DNA of 64,000 nt from assembly GCF_008122265.1 (NCBI RefSeq), contig NZ_CP043042.1:1736001-1800000 (forward strand), read 5' to 3'. Shown here piece after piece: positions 47,508 through 55,011 of the stretch (its first letter is position 1; each line of letters opens with the position of its first letter). The notes under the pieces were generated by a model. The model was given only the letters and a program-made list of their open reading frames with translations. It was not told the DNA's origin and did no database searches. A program made the translations under genes and the position numbers. This DNA is from Marinobacter fonticola. GTDB taxonomy: Bacteria; Pseudomonadota; Gammaproteobacteria; Pseudomonadales; Oleiphilaceae.

Positions 47508-49532
47508 ATGTTCAAGGTTGAATCAGCTTACCAACCGGCCGGCGACCAGCCCAAAGCGATCGACGGCCTGGTCGACGGGATTGAATCCGGCCTGGCGCAC
47601 CAGACCCTACTGGGCGTCACGGGTTCGGGCAAGACCTTCACCATTGCCAACGTCGTGGAGCGGATCAAGCGCCCGACCATCGTGATGGCCCACAATAAGA
47701 CCCTGGCCGCTCAGCTCTATGGGGAGTTTAAGGAGTTTTTCCCCAAAAGCGCCGTTGAATACTTCGTGTCCTACTACGATTATTACCAGCCGGAGGCCTA
47801 CGTTCCCTCGTCGGATACCTTTATCGAGAAGGATGCTTCGATCAACGAGCACATCGAGCAGATGCGGCTTTCGGCGACCAAGGCGTTGTTGGAGCGGGAG
47901 GATGCCTTGATCGTGGCTACGGTTTCCTCAATCTACGGCTTGGGCGATCCCCAGTCCTATCTGAAGATGATGCTGCACCTGGATCGCGGCGATCAGATCG
48001 ACCAGCGCTATGTCCTGCGCCGGCTGGCTGAGTTGCAATACACCCGTAACGACGTCGAGTTTCACCGCGCCAATTACCGTGTTCGTGGCGATGTCATCGA
48101 TGTATTCCCGGCGGAATCCGAGAAAGAGGCGATCCGCATCGAGCTGTTCGACGACGAGGTGGAAAACCTCAGCTACTTCGACCCGCTCACCGGTGAGGTG
48201 CTGCGCCGTGTGCCACGGGTAACCATTTATCCCAAGAGTCACTACGTCACGCCCCGGCAGACTGTGCTCGATGCGGTCGAGGACATCAAGGTAGAGCTGG
48301 ACGGCCGGCTCAAGCAGCTGCGCGATAACAACAAGCTGGTCGAGGCTCAGCGTCTGGAAGAACGTACCCGGTACGATATCGAGATGATGCTGGAACTGGG
48401 TTACTGCAACGGTATCGAGAATTACTCGCGCTATCTCTCGGGGCGCCGGCCCGGGGAAGCGCCACCCACGCTGTTCGACTACTTACCGCCCAATGCACTG
48501 CTGGTGGTGGATGAGTCCCATGTGACGATCCCCCAGATCGGCGCCATGTATAAGGGTGACCGTTCGCGTAAGGAAACCCTGGTGGAATATGGCTTCCGTT
48601 TACCGTCTGCACTGGATAACCGGCCCATGCGTTTTGACGAATGGGAGCGTATCGCGCCGCAGATGATCTTCGTTTCCGCCACGCCGGCGAACTACGAAGC
48701 CGAGCATGCGGGTCAGGTGGTCGAGCAGGTCGTGCGGCCCACCGGTTTGTTGGATCCCGAAATCGAAGTGCGGCCGGCTTCCACCCAGGTCGACGATTTG
48801 TTATCCGAGATCCACAAGCGCGTGAAGGTAAACGAGCGCGTATTGGTCACGACCCTGACCAAACGCATGGCCGAAGACCTCACCGACTTCCTGCAGGAGC
48901 ATGACATCCGCGTGCGCTATCTGCACTCGGATATCGATACGGTGGAACGGGTGGAAATCATCCGCGACCTGCGCCGGGGCGAGTTCGATGTCTTGGTTGG
49001 TATCAACCTGCTACGGGAAGGCCTGGATATGCCGGAGGTTTCGCTGGTGGCGATTCTCGATTCGGACAAGGAAGGTTTCCTGCGTTCCGAGCGGTCGCTG
49101 ATCCAGACCATTGGCCGGGCGGCCCGGAATGTTCACGGCAAGGCTATTCTGTATGGCGATAAAATAACCGGCTCTATGCAGCGGGCCATCGACGAGACCG
49201 GGCGCCGTCGCGAGAAACAGATCGAACACAACGAGGCACATGGCATCACGCCGCGCGGGCTTGAGAAACGGGTGACCGACATTATGGAAGGCGCTCGCCA
49301 CGGCGCCCCGGGCCGCCGCCGTGGCGGCGAACGCCCCGGTCAGCAAGCGGCCGAGGAGGCGGAAGAGTACCGCGTCAAGGCCCGTGGCAAGACGCCGGAG
49401 CAATTGCTTAAGGACATCACCAAGCTGGAGGATGAGATGTACAAGGCGGCCTCCGATCTGGATTTCGAAAAAGCCGCACGGCTGCGTGACGAAGTTGCCT
49501 CTCTCAAGGAGGCGACCATCCGGACGGCCTGA
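47508..49532 (+). CDS. uvrB: Excinuclease ABC subunit B
   Basis: A 674-residue damage-verification helicase of nucleotide excision repair. The Walker A motif [14 protein letters not shown] is at residues 37-50. The beta-hairpin that probes DNA follows ([13 protein letters not shown]), then the helicase motifs DESHV and [11 protein letters not shown]-terminal UVR motif ([20 protein letters not shown]) that binds UvrC closes it. Length and order are standard. The gene is monocistronic, divergent from aspC, and converges on the GNAT-C39 gene 31 bp downstream. Confidence 0.98.
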   Translation: MFKVESAYQPAGDQPKAIDGLVDGIESGLAHQTLLGVTGSGKTFTIANVVERIKRPTIVMAHNKTLAAQLYGEFKEFFPKSAVEYFVSYYDYYQPEAYVPSSDTFIEKDASINEHIEQMRLSATKALLEREDALIVATVSSIYGLGDPQSYLKMMLHLDRGDQIDQRYVLRRLAELQYTRNDVEFHRANYRVRGDVIDVFPAESEKEAIRIELFDDEVENLSYFDPLTGEVLRRVPRVTIYPKSHYVTPRQTVLDAVEDIKVELDGRLKQLRDNNKLVEAQRLEERTRYDIEMMLELGYCNGIENYSRYLSGRRPGEAPPTLFDYLPPNALLVVDESHVTIPQIGAMYKGDRSRKETLVEYGFRLPSALDNRPMRFDEWERIAPQMIFVSATPANYEAEHAGQVVEQVVRPTGLLDPEIEVRPASTQVDDLLSEIHKRVKVNERVLVTTLTKRMAEDLTDFLQEHDIRVRYLHSDIDTVERVEIIRDLRRGEFDVLVGINLLREGLDMPEVSLVAILDSDKEGFLRSERSLIQTIGRAARNVHGKAILYGDKITGSMQRAIDETGRRREKQIEHNEAHGITPRGLEKRVTDIMEGARHGAPGRRRGGERPGQQAAEEAEEYRVKARGKTPEQLLKDITKLEDEMYKAASDLDFEKAARLRDEVASLKEATIRTA

Positions 49533-49563
49533 TAGTACCCGGCCACGGCTCGCTAGCGGCCGT

Positions 49564-50685
49564 TCAGGCGGCCGTGTCCTTGCGGCCGCCGACGATCACA
49601 ACGGCTTGCAGGTGCTGCTGGCGACCGTATCGGGCCATCTTCTCGAAAACACCGCGGTCGACCGGCAGGTATTGCTTGTCGGCCACGGTCTCGCCTTCTT
49701 CCACATCGATTTCAGGGTCGTGCAGGTAGACGAACTGTTCATCCATGGCGCATACCGTCACCCAGTGGGGCACGCGGCTGCGGTTGAGCTGCCAGGTACT
49801 GACGAGGATGACCGGCACATCGCCCCGGTCCAGCGCTTCTTCGATGACCGACAGAGTGATGGGTTCGTGGTGCAACTCGATGTCGGTTTGAGCCAGGTCG
49901 TCCACGAAACCTTCATGGACCAGATCCAGAACCCGTTTCTTTTTATCGCTGCGCACGGTGTCTTTGAAGAGAGCACCTTCATGGCTGACGTAGGCTGTGA
50001 TGTCGAACCCCCGTTGCCATCCGGCCAGAGCTAAGCCGTGGGGGCCGCACCCACCGTGCCCAGCCAGCATGAATATGGTGGTGGCTTCGCGCCAAATGCG
50101 TAGTTCTTCCAGCGTTGTCAGGCGCCGTTCCGGGCATTGGGCTGCCATGGCCATCATCAGCGCGGCCGGGCCGCAGGTGAAATCAGTGGTTTGCGGGTAG
50201 TAGGGAACCGGACGCACCGCTCCTTTGGGCTCGAAGAAAAGGATACGACGTTCGAAGCGCAAGGCGGTGCCGTGGTCCTCGTAATAGTCCCGGTAGGTAC
50301 CGAACTGACGGTAACCCAGACGACGATAGAGGCGGATGGCGGAGACATTGTCCTCCCGAACTTCCAGGCGCATGATGATGCGCCCGGCCTCGACCGCAAC
50401 GGTTTCGCTTTGCCGCACCAGTCGCTCGCCGACGCCCTGTCCACGCGCGTCATCGGAGACCGCGATGGAATAGATTCGCGCCAGGCGGGTCGCCTTGTGC
50501 ATCAGCACCAAGCTGTAGCCCAGCAGCTTGCCATCTTGCTCCGCGACCAGCACGCGGTCCCGGGGAACCTCCAGGAAGCGGCGAAAACTCCGTCGTGAGA
50601 TACGGTCTTCGGTAAAACAACGGTTTTCGAGCGCCACCAGTGCGTTCAGGTCGGACAGCTCAGCTAGGCGAATAATACTGCTCAT
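49564..50685 (-). CDS. GNAT acetyltransferase fused to C39-like peptidase
   Basis: A 373-residue two-domain protein. Residues 1-150 form a RimI-like GNAT domain with the acetyl-CoA loop RGQGVG at 81-86. Residues about 160-365 form a papain-fold C39-like peptidase (DUF3335 type): the nucleophile is Cys171 in DFTCGPAALMMAM, and a His/Asp pair is His307 (RVPHWVTV) and Asp323 (YLHDPEID). The same fusion is known in other marine and pseudomonad genomes beside RimK-like ATP-grasp ligases, as here. The combination suggests modification and cleavage of a peptide or amino-acylated metabolite. No substrate peptide gene is seen. It is divergent from the ligase gene across 235 bp. Confidence 0.9.
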   Translation of the reverse strand: MSSIIRLAELSDLNALVALENRCFTEDRISRRSFRRFLEVPRDRVLVAEQDGKLLGYSLVLMHKATRLARIYSIAVSDDARGQGVGERLVRQSETVAVEAGRIIMRLEVREDNVSAIRLYRRLGYRQFGTYRDYYEDHGTALRFERRILFFEPKGAVRPVPYYPQTTDFTCGPAALMMAMAAQCPERRLTTLEELRIWREATTIFMLAGHGGCGPHGLALAGWQRGFDITAYVSHEGALFKDTVRSDKKKRVLDLVHEGFVDDLAQTDIELHHEPITLSVIEEALDRGDVPVILVSTWQLNRSRVPHWVTVCAMDEQFVYLHDPEIDVEEGETVADKQYLPVDRGVFEKMARYGRQQHLQAVVIVGGRKDTAA

Positions 50686-50712
50686 TTTGTTTCCTGTTGT
50701 ACCTGCATAGTA

Positions 50713-50741
50713 CCTGCGCCCGCTACCCGAACGGGCGCAGG
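50713..50741. repeat. 10-bp perfect inverted repeat in the divergent promoter
   Basis: CCTGCGCCCG (50713-50722) and CGGGCGCAGG (50732-50741) with a 9-bp centre, 28 bp upstream of the GNAT-C39 start. It may be an operator for the divergent pair or an mRNA leader hairpin. Confidence 0.6.
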
Positions 50742-50920
50742 CGCAGCTGACATCAAATAACCGGCACTACCCTCTGCAGGCTACCGGAATGAACTATTAT
50801 GGGTCGTGACTGCTGCTTGCGAAAGGTGAGTGAAATCCGCTATACGCGCCTGATTGTGCGGTTGCCGGCAGCGGCGTATCTTCGCGTTTTCAGGACCGTT
50901 TCAGGAAGGAAATCGGTGAC

Positions 50921-52423
50921 ATGACCCGTCTTCTTATCGTTGTAGATCGTGACAAGGATTGGGCGCCGTACTACCCCAGTTCCGACGTCATGACGTTTGA
51001 CCAGTACGTCCAGCTCTCGCTGAATGCTTCCCAGCGCGTGCGTGTGATTAATCTCTGTCAGAGTGCCCGCTACCTGAGTCGCGGCTACTACTGCTCATTG
51101 TTGGCTGAGGCGCGCGGGCACAATGTCGTGCCGTCGGTAATAACCCTCAACGATTTGCGCCGTAAGGACTTGTTCTCGTTGGAGCTGGAAGAGCTGGATC
51201 CTCGGGTGGTGCAGTGGCTGGACAAAGCGGCCGTGCCGGTGCCCGAGAAAGACGGTGGTAAAGAGTCCGTGCGCCAGGTGAAAATCCGCACGTTCTTCGG
51301 CAAGTCGGTCGACGAGGCCCTAAAACCGGTGGCCCGCGTATTATTCGAGCGTTTCCCGTCGCCGATCCTGGAAGTGGTTTTCCGTTTTCGCAAAACCTGG
51401 CAGATCGAATCCATGAAACCGGCCTCGCCGGCGGACCTGTCGGAAGCCGAACAGGATGTCTTCGCTTCAGCTCTCGATCGTTTCAGCAGCGCGCTCTGGC
51501 GTAAGCCGCGCTCGCGCCGCCAGTACCGTTTCGATCTGGCGATGTTGATCGACCCCGAGGAGAAACTGCCGCCGAGCGACCCTCAGGCGCTTGAGTATTT
51601 CATCAAGGCCGGCAAGAAGCTGGGAATTCATGTGGAGCCGATTACCCGCAAGGATTATATGCGGCTACCGGAATACGACGGTCTGTTTATTCGCGAAACC
51701 ACAGCGATCGACCATCATACCTACCGCTTCGCCCGTAAAGCCGCCGCCGAGGGCATGGTGGTGATCGACGACCCGGTGTCCATTCTGCGTTGCACCAACA
51801 AGGTGTTCCTGGCGGATCTGCTGAAAAACAACAAGATTCCCACGCCGAAGACCCTGATTCTGTCGAAAGACCAGAAAGACAGCGTGCAACAGGCTATCGA
51901 CACCCTGGGCTACCCGATGGTGGTCAAAATCCCGGATGGCGCCTTCTCCCGCGGCGTCATGCGCGCCGAGAACGAAGCGGAGTTAAAGGCGGCGCTTAAG
52001 ACGTTGTTCCGTCAGTCCGCGCTGGTCCTGGCTCAGGAGTACTTCTACACCGAGTACGACTGGCGTATCGGTGTGCTCGGTGGGCGGGCAATTTTCGCCT
52101 GCAAGTACTACATGGTGAAGGGACACTGGCAGATATACAGCCACGGCGAAAATCAGCAATTCGACAGTGGTGAGTTCGATACGCTGCCCACTTACGAGGT
52201 GCCGCGCAATGTCATCCAGGCAGCCCTGAATGCAACGCGCCTAATCGGCGACGGCCTCTACGGTGTGGATATCAAGCAGGCGGGCAACCGGGTGGCGGTG
52301 ATCGAAGTAAACGATAACCCCAACGTCGATGCCGATGTAGAAGACCGGTTCCTGGGGGGTGAGCTCTATACCCTGATCATGCAGGAATTCTTGACCCGCA
52401 TGGAAGCTCGCCGCCGCGGTTGA
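50921..52423 (+). CDS. RimK-like ATP-grasp ligase with RLAN-type N-terminal domain
   Basis: A 500-residue carboxylate-amine ligase. The N-terminal 200 or so residues (LIVVDRDKDWAPYYPSSDVM, RGYYCSLLAEARGHNVVPSV) resemble the RLAN domain that precedes a group of RimK-like ATP-grasps. Residues about 290-490 are the ATP-grasp: NKVFLADLLKNNKIPTPKT, the ATP-binding MVVKIPDGAFSRGV and the metal-binding EVNDNPNVDADVED. RimK itself adds glutamates to ribosomal protein S6, but the RLAN group is linked to uncharacterised peptide or metabolite systems. Its divergent partner is a GNAT-C39 protein. AGGAAGGAAA precedes the ATG. Substrate unknown. Confidence 0.88.
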   Translation: MTRLLIVVDRDKDWAPYYPSSDVMTFDQYVQLSLNASQRVRVINLCQSARYLSRGYYCSLLAEARGHNVVPSVITLNDLRRKDLFSLELEELDPRVVQWLDKAAVPVPEKDGGKESVRQVKIRTFFGKSVDEALKPVARVLFERFPSPILEVVFRFRKTWQIESMKPASPADLSEAEQDVFASALDRFSSALWRKPRSRRQYRFDLAMLIDPEEKLPPSDPQALEYFIKAGKKLGIHVEPITRKDYMRLPEYDGLFIRETTAIDHHTYRFARKAAAEGMVVIDDPVSILRCTNKVFLADLLKNNKIPTPKTLILSKDQKDSVQQAIDTLGYPMVVKIPDGAFSRGVMRAENEAELKAALKTLFRQSALVLAQEYFYTEYDWRIGVLGGRAIFACKYYMVKGHWQIYSHGENQQFDSGEFDTLPTYEVPRNVIQAALNATRLIGDGLYGVDIKQAGNRVAVIEVNDNPNVDADVEDRFLGGELYTLIMQEFLTRMEARRRG

Positions 52424-52463
52424 TGCCCGGTCCTCTCGGGCGCGCCGTTCGTTTACGCAATTG

Positions 52464-52487
52464 CCGGGTATCGATATCGATGCCCGG
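52464..52487. repeat. 24-bp near-perfect palindrome
   Basis: CCGGG and CCCGG arms enclose ATCGATATCGAT; one base pair is mismatched (T against G). It lies 40 bp after the ATP-grasp ligase stop and could stabilise or end its mRNA, though no T run follows. Confidence 0.6.
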
Positions 52488-52586
52488 AGCTTGCGGGAGT
52501 GGATGAGATTTCCACCGGCCAGGGGGTTAGCGGTGCAATCGTAAAGTGTGCAGATTTGGCCTGATTTTGGAACTAACCTGATTGTC

Positions 52587-52595
52587 TTATGCACA
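52587..52595 (+). promoter_or_regulatory. DnaA box, TTATGCACA
   Basis: Exact match to the R-type consensus TTWTNCACA, first of three in this spacer. Confidence 0.55.
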
Positions 52596-52770
52596 AAGTG
52601 CAGAATGAACAATCAATTTTACAAACTGTTTCTTTTGGCTGTGCACCGGCTTGATGCGTTTGTAACACGCTGAAAATTAAGATAAAAAATGTTGATCAAA
52701 AAATGATCAATCTGTAGGGCGGCCCGTTTCCCAAGGGGTCTGAAAATCTGAACGCCCATTTTCAACAGGG

Positions 52771-52779
52771 TTATCCACA
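52771..52779 (+). promoter_or_regulatory. DnaA box, TTATCCACA
   Basis: The strongest known DnaA box sequence, 252 bp upstream of pyrD. Confidence 0.7.
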
Positions 52780-52852
52780 GTTTTCGTGGAAAAGGTCACA
52801 ACAGCTTCACCATACAGTCATTTAGCCGTCATCTCTCTTTGGTGAGCGAGGC

Positions 52853-52861
52853 TGTGGAAAA
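52853..52861 (-). promoter_or_regulatory. DnaA box, TTTTCCACA
   Basis: Matches TTWTNCACA on the minus strand, 74 bp from the second box. Confidence 0.5.
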
Positions 52862-53022
52862 CCTTTCAAGCATCATTCGATCATAGAGGATGCGTCATGG
52901 GCTGCGGGTTTTTTGGTAGCCTTTCAAGTTGATGGCGCTTGGCAAAGTCGTTATCCCGGTGGCTGCCGCTCGTGCCCTTCCGTTATACTCGCGCTCCTTT
53001 GCAGGTGCTGGAGTGAACGACA

Positions 53023-54042
53023 ATGTATGGGCTGATCCGCAATTTACTTTTTCGACTGCCTCCCGAGCAGGCGCATTCAGTGGCGTTGCGGTCCATGGAT
53101 GTAGCGGAACGGTTTGGTTTGCTAAAAAAACTGTTTTCGTCCGTGCCCGACGCGCCCGTCAGTGTCATGGGGCTGCGGTTTCCCAATCCGGTGGGTTTGG
53201 CTGCGGGGTTGGATAAGAATGCCGAGCATATCGACGCGCTGGCTGCGCTGGGTTTCGGTTTCATTGAAGTGGGTACGGTCACGCCGGTGGCCCAGCCTGG
53301 CAATCCTCAGCCGCGCCTGTTTCGCCTGCCTGAGCATGGCGCGCTCATCAACCGCATGGGGTTCAATAACGCCGGACTCGACGTGCTGTTGGCCAACGTC
53401 CGTCGTGCCCGTTTCGACGGTGTTCTGGGAATCAATGTCGGCAAGAACAAACTGACTCCGGCAGAGGATACAGCCTCGGACTACCGCAAAGGCATTGCCG
53501 CAGTGTACGCGTTGGCCAGCTATATAACCGCCAACGTGTCATCACCCAACACCCCGGGTTTGCGGGACTTGCAGTTCGGCGATTCCCTGAAACAGCTCTT
53601 GGAAGCTATCAAGGAAGAGCAGTGTGTTCAGTGCGATCGCCAGGGCCGTTATGTTCCCGTTGCGGTGAAGATTGCGCCCGATATGGACGATAGCGCCATT
53701 CGGTTTGTTGCGGATGCATTACTGGAAACGGGTATCGACGGCGTCATTGCGACGAATACCACCATTGAGCGGGACGCTGTGGCTGGGCATCGCTACGCGG
53801 CAGAGCAGGGCGGGCTGAGTGGCCGCCCGGTGCGCGAGTCCTCGTTACGTGTGATAGAAGGCCTGTACAGCACCTTGGGCGATCGTGTGCCCATCATCGG
53901 CGTGGGCGGTATTGGCGATGCCGAGAGTGCGGCGGAGAAGGTGCGGGCCGGGGCCAAGCTGGTTCAGGTTTACACCGGCTTTATCTATCGGGGGCCTGAG
54001 CTTATTCGTGAAGCCACACAAGGTATCCAGGCGTTACGTTGA
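53023..54042 (+). CDS. pyrD: Dihydroorotate dehydrogenase (quinone), class 2
   Basis: A 339-residue FMN enzyme that oxidises dihydroorotate to orotate and passes electrons to quinone at the inner membrane. The N-terminal amphipathic helix (YGLIRNLLFRLPPEQAHSV) docks the membrane, as in class 2 enzymes. The PNPVGLAAGLDKN motif, the catalytic-Ser strand TANVSSPNTPGLRDLQ, and the FMN-phosphate site GVGGIGDAESAAEKVRAGA are present. Its neighbours rmf and rlmL keep the order known from Pseudomonas. The stop codon lies inside a 16-bp tandem duplication. Confidence 0.97.
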   Translation: MYGLIRNLLFRLPPEQAHSVALRSMDVAERFGLLKKLFSSVPDAPVSVMGLRFPNPVGLAAGLDKNAEHIDALAALGFGFIEVGTVTPVAQPGNPQPRLFRLPEHGALINRMGFNNAGLDVLLANVRRARFDGVLGINVGKNKLTPAEDTASDYRKGIAAVYALASYITANVSSPNTPGLRDLQFGDSLKQLLEAIKEEQCVQCDRQGRYVPVAVKIAPDMDDSAIRFVADALLETGIDGVIATNTTIERDAVAGHRYAAEQGGLSGRPVRESSLRVIEGLYSTLGDRVPIIGVGGIGDAESAAEKVRAGAKLVQVYTGFIYRGPELIREATQGIQALR

Positions 54043-54068
54043 CACGGTGAGACGTTGACACGGTGAGA
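54037..54068 (+). repeat. 16-bp tandem duplication over the pyrD stop codon
   Basis: CGTTGACACGGTGAGA occurs twice head to tail (54037-54052, 54053-54068). The first copy contains the TGA stop, so the duplication leaves the protein intact. Confidence 0.85.
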
Positions 54069-54130
54069 AAGGGCAGCGCTAAGGGCCGGGTTTGCAGCGA
54101 TCCCAAGATCACTCTCGAAAAAAAACGCCC

Positions 54131-54158
54131 AAAAAAATGGGCCCGCTTAGCGGGCCCG
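54131..54158 (-). terminator. Terminator on the rmf strand
   Basis: GC-rich 8-bp stem (GGGCCCGC/GCGGGCCC) followed on the minus strand by seven T residues. It is about 190 bp beyond the rmf stop, so rmf mRNA would have a long 3' untranslated region. Confidence 0.75.
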
Positions 54159-54198
54159 TGCGGGGAATAAACCCCGTGGCGTTGCATTTGCTGCTGGT

Positions 54199-54226
54199 AA
54201 GGGTCGAGTGGACCCTTTTGGGTTTT
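54199..54226 (+). terminator. Terminator on the pyrD strand
   Basis: AAGGGTC/GACCCTT stem with a 5-nt loop, then TTGGGTTTTTG. Moderate T content; about 155 bp after the pyrD stop. Confidence 0.55.
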
Positions 54227-54345
54227 TGCTTCTGGTTCTATCCAGTTCAGTTTTTCTCTGCTAACGCTTGATAAATTGAGTGTTTCAAGCTCTCAATTTT
54301 CAGGTTTGCGATGTCAGATCATTAAAAGACAGTGGGTTATCGGCT

Positions 54346-54555
54346 TCAGGCCGTGATGTTTGGCAGTTTGTGGATACCTGAAACGCCCGTTAGGCCTTCC
54401 CAGTTATCCGTTCTCCCTTCCCGCCATCCGTTGAGCCATTCTTGCCGGCTTTCGGCCCTGTCGAGAGGGCAGCTATCTTTGGATTTACCGGAAATGCCGG
54501 CTAGATAACCCCGTTTGAATGCGCGAGCACTCATATCTCGTTTCTGTCTTTTCAT
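54346..54555 (-). CDS. rmf: Ribosome modulation factor
   Basis: A 69-residue basic protein that joins 70S ribosomes into inactive 100S dimers in stationary phase. The family pattern is clear: MKRQKRDMSARAFKRGYLAG, then CPLDRAESRQEWLNGWREGR. The start ATG 54555 follows GAGGTGAGG; an upstream in-frame extension of 14 residues is not supported by the family. It is transcribed towards pyrD and divergent from rlmL, the same arrangement as in Pseudomonas. Expression is expected to rise on growth arrest. The tail (residues 55-69) is variable in the family. Confidence 0.94.
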   Translation of the reverse strand: MKRQKRDMSARAFKRGYLAGISGKSKDSCPLDRAESRQEWLNGWREGRTDNWEGLTGVSGIHKLPNITA

Positions 54556-55011
54556 GCTGTTCCTCACCTCATGGGTTTGAAGTTCATGAGTGTGCACACA
54601 TGCCGAGCGGCCTTGTTAACCTCACCACCAACGGATGTCGTCCGCTGGAAAAGAGTTTGGCTGCAGGCCAGGATCCTGTCGCTGGCGCTATAAACGCCAA
54701 CGCTTGAAAAGACGCGTCAAAAACAAGGTAAGACGAAAGTGATCAGGATGTACACTATTAATTTCATCTAGATGACTGCCGCTTTATATTTATGTGACAT
54801 AAAAATGTCAGCGCTTAGCGCTCAAAGCGCTCATTTCATGCAGTTAGCGGGTAACGATTAAGTAGTGGATGAGCTTCCGCCTGAGGTCATCGACGCGCAA
54901 TTAACTTGGGTTATTGCGAGAATGTCAGAAAAGGTTTGGTAAAGCGCAATACTAAGACAACCTAAGCCCATACAACGGGGCTGATCCCAAGCGTTCAAGC
55001 AGGAGTGATTT
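54556..55011. other. rmf-rlmL divergent spacer
   Basis: 456 bp, AT-rich, no gene. It should hold the rmf promoter and the rlmL promoter. Two overlapping palindromes stand out: TTATGTGACATAA (54790-54802) and TGACATAAAAATGTCA (54795-54810), followed at once by three AGCGCT palindromes within 54810-54831. They could be regulator sites; the regulator is not identifiable. Confidence 0.5.

Larger units (their letters stand above)
52424..53022. other. 599-bp spacer with DnaA boxes, palindromes and an AT-rich core
   Basis: No protein gene is credible here. From 5' to 3': a 24-bp near-perfect palindrome centred on GATATC (52464-52487), DnaA-box match TTATGCACA (52587-52595), an AT-rich stretch (about 52600-52720) with the inverted repeat TTGATCA/TGATCAA (52692-52710) holding two GATC sites, DnaA box TTATCCACA (52771-52779), and TGTGGAAAA (52853-52861), a third match on the minus strand. 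A TATACT at 52984-52989 may be the pyrD -10. Confidence 0.7.
54043..54345. other. pyrD-rmf convergent spacer
   Basis: 303 bp with no gene but several hairpins: GGGCCCGC/GCGGGCCC (54139-54158), CGGGG/CCCCG (54161-54176), AAGGGTC/GACCCTT (54199-54217) and AAATTGAG/CTCAATTT (54273-54299). The first and third look like terminators for rmf and pyrD respectively. Confidence 0.6.

Noticed and set aside
52424..53022. The main chromosomal origin oriC
   Set aside because: Neighbouring genes are pyrD, rmf and a ligase, not dnaA/dnaN/gyrB/rpmH, and only three DnaA boxes are seen, so a full origin is not claimed.
52929..53216. A plus-strand frame overlapping the pyrD start
   Set aside because: It runs in another frame of pyrD and has no family features.
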